Shown: in pieces, positions 25,226 through 35,967 of the stretch
Layout: each line of letters begins with the position of its first letter
How positions within the stretch are numbered: position 1 is the first letter of the stretch
DNA from: Caprimulgus europaeus
Taxonomy: Eukaryota; Chordata; Aves; Caprimulgiformes; Caprimulgidae
Direction: 5' to 3'
NCBI GenBank assembly: GCA_907165065.1
Contig: OU015534.1
Coordinates: 12,159,686 to 12,223,685, forward strand
Length of the DNA: 64,000 nucleotides
Translations under genes and position numbers: made by a program
The notes under the pieces: generated by a model
The model's input: only the letters and a program-made list of their open reading frames with translations
Databases searched by the model: none
What the model was told of the DNA's origin: nothing

Positions 25226-26851
25226 AGGAAGAGTACAAGAATATAGCAGAATATAAAGAATATGGTAACCACCCACAGCACAGGATGCCCTGTGGCAGAG
25301 GCAGGGGTTTTGAAGCATTCTTTGCACCCTGCTTGTTACACCACCTCTTCTCATATCCCTCTGCGTACATCTAAACACAGTCCCACAGCCCCAGGTAGCA
25401 CAACTGGTGCTGAGCCTGCCTTGCGGGGAGCCCTGGTACCTGCCACCGGCCAGAGTGCACACGCGCTCCTCCCCTGTGACAGCAAGAGGTTAATGAGGGG
25501 GAAAAGCACCATCCTAAAACAATAACCCAGAGCTCAGAGACAGCAGTCACTGAACTCAGCCAGATAAAGGGGCCTGTGGGGATTGTGACAGCTCTGGGGA
25601 CTGTATTTCATGCACGGCTAGCTGAATGCTTTTTGATAATAAAATGAAAAATTACACTGCCCAGAAAATATCAATTTTCTTGCAAGGTGAGGACCATTTA
25701 AAAATGTATTTATACCCTATTTACCATTTGGAAAAATTACCTCCTTATTACTTTTTGCTCTTGCATTGACTGTGACAAAAATGTCAATGCTAAAAAATTA
25801 GTTTCTCAGTTGCTCCTCGAAAGCTCCTTCCAGCTGAAGCAGCTGGGAGCAGAGGTGTGCGCTCCCTGCAGAGGAAACGGCTGCTAGGCGAGTGCCTGGT
25901 ACCCAAGTGAAGGACCTGGGCTCCACCCTAGCACCTCTACTGCAGGACCCCTTCCACGCTCCACTGCCTGGGAAAATCCAGAGGTTTGGAACCCCGTATG
26001 CCCCAATTCTCAACACAGCAAGAAATAATCAGTATTAGACAATTAGGGACGGATAACTGACAAGCAGACATAATGAGTACTGCTATTTCAACCAACTAGA
26101 TGGGAAGAAACAGCTACCCAGCAGGTAAGCACAGTTTTTAAGCTGCAGGGCAATTCATTATTTTCCCCAGATGTCCTTCTTAATTGTAGATAATTAAATA
26201 AAATAGAGAAAGGAGGAATGGACCATTTTAGCACCATGAGGCCAGCTCAGAGTATGGGAATGGAGGGGACTGTGCCTGAATAGTTACCACCTTCTGGCTG
26301 GACCAGCCTATGCTGTAATCCACAATTCATTTAGTGCAGTGACCTTGCACAAGCCACAGGGCTCTTCTGCCCTACCAAGGCACCTGCCCACACACACAGT
26401 TGGGAGTCCACATGAAAATAAGATCCTCCCTGAGAACCAGACAGAAGCTGCATGTCAAGCTCTGCTGGCAAGAGAAAGCGGGAGGCCTCGGCAGGACACG
26501 ACACTGGGACGTTGTGGGGAAGTGAAAAGATGTGAATGTGAACAGACCACAGTGTTTTGAGGAATGCTATTCTACCTCATTATGGGAAGTATGTGCTACG
26601 TCTGAGACCAGAACAGGGAAAGCTCAGTTTGTTTTCAGATCGGTTTAGCATTTCTTATTCCTTCATTATGGCTATCTACTGAGCATCAGCGTGTCAGAGG
26701 GATATGAAATCACTCCTGACAGCTGAGCTGCAATGTCCCACCACGATGCCCAAAAACTGAGAGAGCTTGTTGCGACATTTCTAGGGTAGCAGCTTCCCCT
26801 GGGCTACAATGCTGCTGAATGAGAACTGAAGCAAACAATACAGGCAGCAGG

Positions 26852-26865
26852 ACACACACACACAC
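26852..26865. repeat. (AC)7 dinucleotide run
   Basis: Seven AC units in a row; short and probably of low variability. Confidence 0.95.
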
Positions 26866-27431
26866 GTGTTTGCCAGCCCAGGAATGCAGTCAGCGAGCGT
26901 TCCCAGACACCACTTCCACAGCCACGGAGACGTGGGGGACAGTGGCAGCTCATTTAAGGAAACTAACGTGTCTGGTTTCAATTTGCTACGCTGACTGGAC
27001 AATGCAGAGATCATCCTTTCTTTGCCCGGATGCTGCATCTCTTTCTTCTCCCATTAAATCTGCAGCTTCTGGGGTCAGCACGAAGCCATGGAAGCTCCTA
27101 CTGTCACCCTGAGCTCTGGCACTTTCAAAGGAAATGGCTTAAGTCATGATGACATAACTGACAGCCCTGCTAATACAAAGCAATTTCTCTTTAAAGCTGT
27201 CGTATCCAGTAAAGTGTTCTGTACATGTGATATTCTGACTCTTAAGCGGAAGAGCAGATTTATATAAGCTGTGGCTTGCCTGGAAGCCAAGGCAGGAAGC
27301 AGCTTTCCTGTGATATCTACAAGTTTCAAATGGATTTCTTTTCCCCTCTGTAGTTTGTTGGATTTCAGGTCAACAAGTAAACTTCAAGTCCTGATCTAAC
27401 AATGTGAGAAAAGCCTTTGTCTAGGAGAACT

Positions 27432-27640
27432 CGAATCATAGAAAAGTTTAGTTGGAAAACACCATTATGATCATCTAGTCCAACTGTAAACCTATCATTG
27501 CCAAGTTCACCACTAAAGCATGTCCCCAAGTACCACATCTACACGTCCTTTAAATACCTCCAGGGATGGTGACTCCACCACTTCCCTGGGCAGCCTGTTC
27601 CAATACTTGACAACCCTTCCAGTGAAGAACTCACATTAGC
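27432..27640 (-). repeat. CR1 LINE fragment, 3' end, minus orientation
   Basis: The stretch begins 'gaatcatagaaaagtttagt' and continues through 'tcatctagtccaact', 'ctccagggatggtgactcca', 'ccctgggcagcctgttccaa' and 'ccagtgaagaa'. This order is that of the CR1 3' region read in reverse complement, with the 3' end of the element at 27432. It lacks the rest of the element, as usual for 5'-truncated CR1 copies, and is moderately diverged. It runs in the same direction as PTPRF. Confidence 0.88.
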
Positions 27641-27785
27641 TTCAGTAAAACAGAAACCACCACCACCACCAAACACTAGAAAGCCCAAACGGCAAAGCAG
27701 TGTAATGCCTCCTCATGTACGCAGGAAGCACTGCTAACACACACAGGACCCTTGCAGGACCACGCTGGGACACTTGACCCACACA

Positions 27786-27826
27786 GCCTGGAGGCAACCA
27801 CTGCATCAGAGCCTGGAGGCAACCAC
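27786..27826. repeat. Short direct duplication, 25-bp period
   Basis: The 16-mer gcctggaggcaaccac occurs at 27786-27801 and again at 27811-27826 without a mismatch. Confidence 0.9.
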
Positions 27827-28029
27827 CAAGGGCCAGCAGAGCAATTCCCCTACCCCACTCCAGGGCAACTGTGGAGACCCATTCCCTGAAGCAGCTGACC
27901 AAAGCACTGCTCCTGACAGGTGCTGGTCCTGTTTGAAAAGCACTCCCCACCCCCTTTCCCAGCAACTCAGCTAGAACAGCCCTGGTTAACCCGAAGTGGC
28001 AGCGGAAGGAGCTGTTCAGTAACACCTAC

Positions 28030-28335
28030 CATCCTCATCAGTGCGCACGTGCACGGGGATGCTCTCTGGTCCTGGCCCCACATCAGTGTGGGCCCTTACC
28101 CACACCTTGTACTCGGTCCATTTCTCCAGGTCCTTGATCTCCCAGCTGGAGTGCTCCCGTCCAATGCCATCCACCACATGCTTGGTGTTGTCATCTCCTT
28201 CCACTGCCTGGTACGCAATGGAGTACTGGGTGATGACCCCATTGCGGCTCTGGGCAGGCGGTGGCACCCAACTTACCCGGATGGTAGTGGAGCTGGTGCT
28301 TATACACTCGACTTCTTGGGGTGGGGCGGAGGGGG
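28030..28335 (-). CDS. PTPRF: PTPRF exon: FN3-4 complete
   Basis: The exon is 306 nt, symmetric phase 1-1, and encodes one full FN3 domain: TPSAPPQEVECISTSSTTIR, SWVPPPAQSRNGVITQYS, AYQAVEGDDNTKHVVDGI, SSWEIKDLEKWTEYKVWVRA, HTDVGPGPESIPVHVRTDED. The core tryptophan (VSWVPPP) and the tyrosine corner (TEYKVWVRAHTDVG) are intact. Acceptor ATCCCCAG, donor GTAGGTG. The SRNGVITQYS and EKWTEYKVWVRAHTDVGPGP segments are strongly conserved across the family. This exon opens the FN3-4 to FN3-7 block discussed under findings. Confidence 0.96.
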
Positions 28336-31300
28336 CTGGGGATAAATAAATGAAGTGGGGAGATGAAGGGAAATGAGTGGAAGGACAAACCAAAATGCAC
28401 AGGGAACTTTTACCCAGCCAACTGAGCACTGAACATACACATGGAAATTCAGGCAGTAGCCTCCTGGACAACCGCCTGCCTTCCTCGCAGATCACCAAAG
28501 ATGGCACTAAGGGCAATTTGTGTTTGAAAGCCTGATGAACAGCATGGAGACAGAAGTGCTGTTCTGCATCAGAGAACACCTCTTCCCAAAGCAGTTCTGG
28601 ACACTCACTTTACCAAACACAACAATGACAGTAAGGGAAGGGGGGGTGCGAAAGAGAGACCGGTAGGGAGAAGAGAGACGGTTTCAAGTAAAGATCTGAA
28701 GCAGATGGAAACCAGAAGAGGTAGGAAGCTACAGAAGGCAAGAGTGGCAGAAGGGGAAGCTCACACACCAGATTGTATGAAGGCTTGCAAAAACTTGCTC
28801 CTAGACAAGTGGAGGAAACAAAAGAAGGTAGGGAGAGCAGGTGACTGACGTTGGCTGGAGTGTGTCCAGGCAGGGTTTGAAATCATGACCATCAGCTGCG
28901 AGCAGCTGCATGACCCAGGTGGGAGCCAGGCACCATGTGGAAAAAGGAGATAACATGGTTGTGCTGTTTTGCACGTGTGCCTACCGTTTGGGACTGACTG
29001 CTTCATCCCTGCCAAACTGGTTACCTGCCTCAGTAGCTTCCTGGCCTGTGGAGCTGTACAGGGGAAGGTAAGCAGGTTTTGTCCCCTCCCAAGCAAAAAA
29101 CCACCTGCACTTTGTGTAAACTTCTAAGCCCCAGCAATGTTAACTGGCCACGGGGGGAGGAATGGGATCTGGGCAGTGGACACTTCTCACTGGGATGAGG
29201 ATCAGTCCCCTCCATACAGCACTGCTGGGGAAGAGCAGTGAAACAAATCTGGGGAGGGGGTGAAGAGAGGGATCAGGAAAGGAGAGGTGACCTGGACAAA
29301 GCAGAGAATCTCTAGGACACTTGCCTGGTTCATTCCCTTCTCCAGCCTTGCAGAACTGCTGTTCTGTTGCAACAGGGCCCTGGCAGCATGGGAGCCCTCT
29401 CATGGCAGCATGCGAGCCCTCTCATTTGGCCTCACTGCCCAAGGGTGCTGCAGACAGCATACCTGCACAGAAGGCAAGGGTGGAAGCCTAGAGAAGGAAA
29501 GGAGCCCATCTGGTTGGGGAAGGCATAAGGGAGATGGGTGCATCCCTGGGTGCTTGCACAACAGGCAAGAGCCCTAAGCAGAGAGGGCAGGGCACCATCA
29601 CCAAAAAAACCCACACACAGCTGCTCCAAGGCTAGGAAGCTGTCTGGCCAGCCAATAACAGAACACAAGGTATCTTGCTTTGCCACGGCAGGTCAGAAGG
29701 CCGCTTCCATCCTTCACTGCACCTAGAAACATCTGAAAAAAAGACTGGTGCCCTTCACCATGCTGCAGTCCTTGAAGCCATCAGTGCACCAGAATCAGCC
29801 TTCCTGGGGCACAGGGACAAGCCTGCCTGCTCACCGCCTGCGCAAAGGTGAACACAACCTACATTACTCCAGATGGCAGAAGGGACTTCAGACAATTAAA
29901 GAACCCAACAATTGTGCCTTGGCTTTGCTGGGCACAGGTTGGAAGTGGGAGAAGATCTGGGAAAGCTGGGGACAGCAGGACCTCCTAATGCCACTGGTGA
30001 CCTCTGCTTGCTGGCAACAAGATCCACTTGCTTGCAGAGGCAGTTGCAGGCTGCGTGTAACTCTTAGTGCCCATTTCTGTGCTCAGGGAGCAGGGCCCAT
30101 CCCTGATGCCCAGGCTGTGGCGCCTGAGAGAGGAAAGATGGAGGGAGAGTGAGCAGTGATGGAGCTGGAAAAGACGGTGTCTGAACAGAGTCAGACTGCT
30201 GCTATGGGAGCTACACTGGAGGAAAGATAAGTCAAAGCAAAGTGTGGAAGCAAACAGTTGCCTATGTGAGGGAGGCAGAGCAGGACCAGCCCTGCCATCT
30301 GGTATACCGGAGGGGAGGAGGGGTAGAAAACAAATCCTCACACTCTTTTGGTTAATCAGCAGAGAAGTGGCAGAGAAGACAGTAGGAAGATGTAGCATCA
30401 AAGCAACACCAAGAGTGAATTCAGGGAAGGCATAAGGTAGACACAGTGCCTGGCAGCATCCCTCAAAGGGGACAGGTAAGACATAAGGAGCTTGGTAAGC
30501 CTTTCCTTTGCCATCTGCAGAGAAGCCCTTCACAGAAGAGACATACTCTGGCTTTGGGCCTCCACAGCATCCCTTGGGATGCAGCAGTGAGCTCCTTCTC
30601 CAAAGGTAGCTTTACTTGGCAGGTTGGGCAGGTTGAATGTTGGCTGTTGACTGGGTAAGAGTCACACACACGATATGCAAGGCAAAAACTCAGATTAACA
30701 CTTAAAGAAAGCAAAATAAAACTTGATAACATGAGCAGGATCAACTGAAAATGCACAAGTAGTGGAAGTGTCCCTCCTGGGGCTAGCAAGGAGCAGACTG
30801 GGTGGCCAGCATGCACCCACACAGGCAGATGTACCCACATGCACACTGTGCAAACCTCTGCTGCCTCCAGGCTACTCACACCAGCCTCCCTCGCCAGCCC
30901 ACAGCAGCCCCATGCACCCACCCGGCCCACCTACTCCTCAAGCTAGGGAAAAGGTAGCCTCAAGACCCACCTTCGTATCTCAAGTGAGAACAGCATTTTA
31001 ATGCTGAGGCCCGATGGCACAAAGCTGACACTCCTCTCCTGCATCACACTGCTTGCCTGAGGCACTGCAGACTCCTAGAAACCTCCCCCGTTCTCCTCAG
31101 GCCCTCAAAGCAGCATTGCTTGTACTTTTTGCAGGGTGCTCAGCAACTGAGCAAGGAGCTTAGCAGGAAAGACAGCCCAGAAGGCAGCTGTCTTCACAGG
31201 AGATGGGATCCGAGCTGTGCTGCTGGAAGGGTGCAAAGGAGCTCTGCATCCCTCTGGCCTTCCCATACAAGCATCCCTACCGCTACTGAGCAGGGATGCC

Positions 31301-33557
31301 ATAAGAAAAGCTCAGCAGCATCAACACAGACATCCTTCTCCATCCTATTAGTGATGATGTGCCTCCTACCTTACCTTGACTGGTTTGTCAGGGCCAGGAA
31401 TAGAGCCTGAAGACAAACTCTTTGGAAAGCAGGACTCTGCTCCTGCAGTTTGTGTCCCACCTGAACATGTCAACCTCCAAGATCTAACAGCCATTCTCAG
31501 GGCAACTAGATGGAAGAGTGCAGGAAGGAGACCAATTTGCAGCTGGGAGCAACACTCTTTCTAGATCAGTCAGTTCTAAAGCCACAGGGGACTGATCCAA
31601 CCACCTAATGTGAGGTGTTGCTAAGTGCAGACCAAAGAATTTCTGCCTGGAAGTGCACAGTGCACACAACTTCTGCTAAGCTAAAGCAGAGCTTTCTGAA
31701 AGACTTACTTGACTTTGAGACCCTCAGTACCCAAGAATCCACTCTACCCTGGGACTCTTCAGCCAATGGTTTGTCACCCTCACTGAATAGCCCAGTAGTA
31801 ACTGCCAAGGACTCTTCTCATAGAAAGAGTGCCATCAGAAATCTTCTCAAGTAGGGGCCTGTAAACCAAGACCCAGTCACTTCCTGGATAAATCAAAGAA
31901 CTCCTAGGTCCCTCAATGTAAGGAGGGTTTCATTGGTCAAACCAAAGTATTCCTGAGGCTTTTGGCCAAATCTCTTCCAACTTGTGCACATCTCTGTTAC
32001 TAAACAGATACCAGAATCAGTCAGCTACTGCTCCACTGGCCAGTGAAGTGACAGCTTTAAAAACAGACTGGTATGACATCCCCTGTGAGCAGACAGCATG
32101 TGGAGTAGGTCATGGGAAGATGTCTGCCTTGAAGAGTCCACAAAGCAAAGCTTTCTCTTACTTGGACTGTTGTGAGACTCTGAATGACTCATTTATGCAG
32201 GGAGCTGTCTCTGATTAAGTGTGTTCAAGGATAAGAGCATCCACTGATGGAATTAATTTAAGTAGCAGAACAGTTGCTTCAACCTTTGCCTACCAATACA
32301 AAAACTACCTGAAATAGGTATACAAATCCCCACATTCAGAATTTGTTCTCAATGTTCTAATATTTTTAACTGCATGATCTGAACTTCTCTCCCTTTTCAT
32401 ACCTGTCTGTCGTGCAGCACTAAGACACCACTAGCTCCCTTAAGGAGGAGGAGGAGTCCCTGCAACTGAACGTTAATGAAGCTGAGTTTTCCTCAAAGAG
32501 AAGGTCGTTCCAACAGGGAGCAGAGCTGCTCTTCCCTGCCTGAGCTCCCTTTCTAATGGCCATCTCAGGCTCTCAGCTGCTGTGCATGCTGGTGCCTCCC
32601 TGCAGGGAAGGCTGCCTGCCTTTGCCAACTGCTCACCCCACATAGCTAGTAAATCCCAGACAGACGGTGCTAACGGAAATGTCTTTTTCCCCCCTTTTAA
32701 TGCTCTTTGCATAATGGCAAACCCAAAAACTGTTAGTGAAAACGAGCTTATTGCAGGGCCCTTTGATAGCCCTAATCTGCTTATGCGCAGCACTTTGAGC
32801 TGCCAATCAGAGCCATGTGAACTCCTGCTCTGTGATCACACAGGGCAGAGCGAGGATGAAAGTGATATAGCCTGGGTCACCTCATTATCTAGCCTCTCTA
32901 TTAACTCAGCTGCAGCTTGTTCTGGTTTCCTCTAGCGCAGCAGTCCCAGAAGCAGCAGCCTCACTTGCTCACACAATCCAAGCAAACAGCCACCTTCCCA
33001 AACTGAATCCTCCAGCTGCCTGATGGCCACAGGCACATCTGGCCTCAAAGGACGCCTCACCTTGCAATCAAGTGTATGGACCAGGGCTGAACTCCTGCGG
33101 AAGCAAGGCAGCTGGCGGGGGGAGTCAAAGGTTGAAAATCCAACGGTTTGGAGATAGTCACATTTAGAGCCAAACACCCATGCGCTGCCTGTCCAGACAG
33201 CTTGTCTGCATGGGAGTGAATTCATAGAGAGGCGCAAACCCACTCAAATCAATCTCTCCAAAGCAATTTCCCAGCCTGTTTCACTCCTCCATCAGTTTTT
33301 ATGAATCTACCCTTAGGGAAAGACAGCATGATCAAAGGGACACGAAGAAAGAACTTACCACTTGGGTGCACCCCTTCTGCCAAAGACCCCTGATCCAAAA
33401 CCCCAGCTGACTTTCCCCATTACACCCTTTAGCAAACTGCAGGCTGGCATCCCTGCAGACCCACAAGGGCAGAGGCACTGAGCTATCCCGTGCCCACGTG
33501 ATGGAAACTGGACTGCTTTTGCTTTGTCTTCAGTAGCGCAGAATGTCAGGCACTTAC
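28336..33557 (-). other. PTPRF: PTPRF intron, 5,222 nt
   Basis: GT-AG intron between FN3-3 and FN3-4. It contains a purine-rich stretch at about 28625-28760 and a 22-bp tandem duplication at 29381-29424. Frames of 100-180 codons within it show no domain. Confidence 0.85.
29381..29424. repeat. 22-bp tandem duplication
   Basis: Two adjacent copies, 29381-29402 and 29403-29424, of a unit starting tggcagcatg and ending gagccctctca, differ at a single base. Confidence 0.93.
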
Positions 33558-33702
33558 TGGATTGTGCAGTTCTGGCTTCAATTGTGGGGGTGTAGACTCC
33601 TACCCCCAGCTCTGAACGGGCACCCAGACGGAATTTATACAGTGTGTCTGGTTTGAGACCTTCCACAGCATACGAGGAGGTTGGGTCAAACTCCACCTTT
33701 TG
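33558..33702 (-). CDS. PTPRF: PTPRF exon: second half of FN3-3
   Basis: The exon is 145 nt (48 codons plus one base), phase 0-1. It reads QKVEFDPTSSYAVEGLKPDT, LYKFRLGARSELGVGV, YTPTIEARTAQS, with acceptor TTTGCCAG and donor GTAAGTG. It supplies the C-terminal strands of FN3-3, with the tyrosine corner in DTLYKFRLGARS and the domain boundary at EARTAQS. Human LAR differs, from memory, mainly in the first few residues. Its partner exon lies 1 kb upstream at 34705-34838. Confidence 0.95.
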
Positions 33703-34704
33703 CTGGCAAATAAAAAGAAACACAAATTATTTGATGCAATTGGAGAATACAGAAAAGGTGGTACTCAGCTCCCAATGCCAAAGGAACAGGCAGCCCCATC
33801 ACCCATTCCGGCCCCAGTCACAGCCACACTGCCAAACCTACTGCAGTCCTGCAGGACTCCAAAGCACAGAGCTTCCTGGGTGGAATACAAGGACTCTGCA
33901 GGAAAGGAGACGTCTCTGAAAGCCAGGCCACACTGCCTGCTGCCCAGACTGCACTCACTGCCTGACAGCTTTGTGGGAATGCTGGGTCTGGCCATAGAGT
34001 TCAGGCGAGGGGTACAGGACACATGAATTTGTTTCCTCCCAAAAGACAGTGTCTGCCTGTGAAACAGAGTAAAGCCCTTATCCTGGCGTAGCTGGCATCT
34101 CTAATGCACCTAAATAGTGCTGGTAAAGGACTTGTTTTGCTGCCACTTCACCTGAAAGGCAGTTATTTCTGGCAGCTCTCATGCCACTATAAACACAGGA
34201 GGAGGGGAGGACTGGGGGACACTGTGATGCTGCCGTGGCACAGTCCTCACTGTGCTGCCCTGCAGCCAGCACTACTTTGAATATATTTAGGACTTCTTTT
34301 AGGGACCTGGTAGTAAATGTGGAAAGGCTCTCTCTAGGCCACTCTCAACTAGCTCCTTAAGTGTAACCGGTTCTGGAGCTGCAGATACATTCTGGACACC
34401 ATTTCAGACCCACCTGGCCTGCACTACTGTTTAAAGGCACCAGCAGTAAGGATGCCTCAGGGATGGTGTCACGGTGTTCTAGAGCCTTTCCAATCCCAAA
34501 CCTGCTGGGCATCAACAAGTACTGCTGAGGTTGCCTACACAGAAGCCAGAGATTGCCATGCTCCTGTCACACACCCAAGAGACAGAAGAAACATGGAGAA
34601 GAAACAGTCCTGTTGCCACCCCAGCTCAAGCAGACACCCTTCCCAAGCTGCTGAATTACGATGCTCAGTCTCAAGTGCTGCTGATGCAGAGGCAGGATCC
34701 TCAC
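33703..34704 (-). other. PTPRF: PTPRF intron, 1,002 nt
   Basis: GT-AG intron splitting FN3-3. I see nothing else in it. Confidence 0.9.
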
Positions 34705-34838
34705 CTGAGTGCCATCCTCTCCTTCCCAGAACAGCAGCTCGTATTTGGTAATGCGTTCCTGGGAGGCAGGCAGCCACGTCAACAGGATGCGGGTATCAGA
34801 CTCTGCTTCTGCCTGGAAGTCAGCTGGCTGGGCAGGAA
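34705..34838 (-). CDS. PTPRF: PTPRF exon: first half of FN3-3
   Basis: The exon is 134 nt, phase 1-0. The first two bases complete a valine, giving VPAQPADFQAEAESDTRILL, then TWLPASQERITKYELLFW and EGEDGTQ, followed by donor GTGAGGAT. The acceptor is ATCCTCAG. This is the N-terminal half of FN3-3, with its core tryptophan in LLTWLPA. VPAQPADFQAE is shared by LAR-type receptors. The loop EGEDGTQ appears one residue shorter than in the human protein as I recall it, a normal loop difference. Confidence 0.94.
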
Positions 34839-35385
34839 CTGAGGATCAAACACATGGTTAGTGCCAGGAGGCAGATGTAGGGAAAGGAGCTGCATGGTTT
34901 TGAAGAGTCTGTTTCACCTTGCAAGGATCCTCTTTAATTCCTTCTGGACCCTCCCTTCTTCCATCTCCCCCGTACTGTGCTCTTGGAACAACCCAGGCAA
35001 TAAGCAAGCACCTCTGGGACACAGGCAGGTGACTATGGGAGTTGTGCTCACTTCCAGCCCCCGACTGCATCCCAGCTCCTTCCTTCCACATCTGTACTCA
35101 CACCCCAGAAGGGACCAGCACAGTTGCCCAGGATCCCATGTCAAATTTTTAGCCATCATATCCCAGACAAAACTGTGGGCTCTGTTACTTGTACAGAGAT
35201 TGATATCAACTCCCCAGGGCAAGCTGACAGCTTAAATCTGATGGCTGTGGGGTATGGATGCCACTCAGACATGCAACCATTTGAGCAGCAAGTACAGCTG
35301 CGATGCCTGGTGCAGATCAGACACACAGCTGAGCTGCACATCGCCTGGGTGGACACAGAGCTGCAGCACCTCAGTCCATACGTAC
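34839..35385 (-). other. PTPRF: PTPRF intron, 547 nt
   Basis: Short GT-AG intron between FN3-2 and FN3-3, the shortest complete intron in the window. I see nothing else in it. Confidence 0.9.
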
Positions 35386-35967
35386 CCCCTTGCTGCGTCT
35401 TGACCTGGATGATGTCCGAGGGGGGCCCGTCGCCCACCGAAGTAAAGGCCAGGACGCGGATGCTGTACGTGGTCCCCGTGATGAGGCTCCCCACGGTGGT
35501 GAGGTGGCTGTCATCGGTGTTGTGCTTCTGCCACATGCTCAAAGGCAGGTGCGGGTCGGTGGTATAGTAAACACGGTACCCTCTGATCTGCCCATTTGGC
35601 TCCTCCGGCTGCTCCCACTGGACCAGCATGGTGCTGGCGCTCAGCATCCGCGCCTGGACCTTGAGGGGTGGACTTGAAGGAGCTTGCTCTCCTGTCCGTG
35701 CCTCGACCAGCTCACTGGGGGGACCCCTGCCAATGTTATTGACCGCGATGACTCGGAACTCGTACTCTGAGAAGGGGCTGAGCCCACCTATGCTATAGCG
35801 GGTTGTTGCCACACCATCCACCTCCTGGAACTGACCCTCCAAGGATTTGGGCTTGTACTGGATGACGTAATATGAAATGGGGTCAGAGTTGCCTGAATCC
35901 CAGGTGAGGGTCACGCTGGTAGCTGTCGTTTCAGTCACTAATGGCTCTGTTGGAGGTTTTGGCAGTG
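35386..35967 (-). CDS. PTPRF: PTPRF exon: FN3-1 and FN3-2 complete
   Basis: This 582-nt exon is symmetric (phase 1-1) and encodes two whole FN3 domains. FN3-1 runs [57 protein letters not shown] and [20 protein letters not shown] to [10 protein letters not shown]3-2 runs [20 protein letters not shown] through [40 protein letters not shown] and [18 protein letters not shown]. Acceptor ATTGCAG, donor GTACGTA. The [12 protein letters not shown] and [12 protein letters not shown] segments are among the most conserved of the family. In the paralogs the first FN3 domains adjoin the Ig module that carries most partner-binding activity. Confidence 0.97.

Larger units (their letters stand above)
24905..28029 (-). 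other. PTPRF: PTPRF intron, 3,125 nt
   Basis: GT-AG intron between FN3-4 and FN3-5. It holds a CR1 fragment at 27432-27640, a possible older repeat fragment at 25155-25225, an (AC)7 run and a 25-bp-period duplication at 27786. Confidence 0.85.

Noticed and set aside
32828-32885. Possible MIR-like fragment ('tgatcacacagggcagagcg')
   Set aside because: Only a short run resembles the MIR consensus; not enough to separate from chance.
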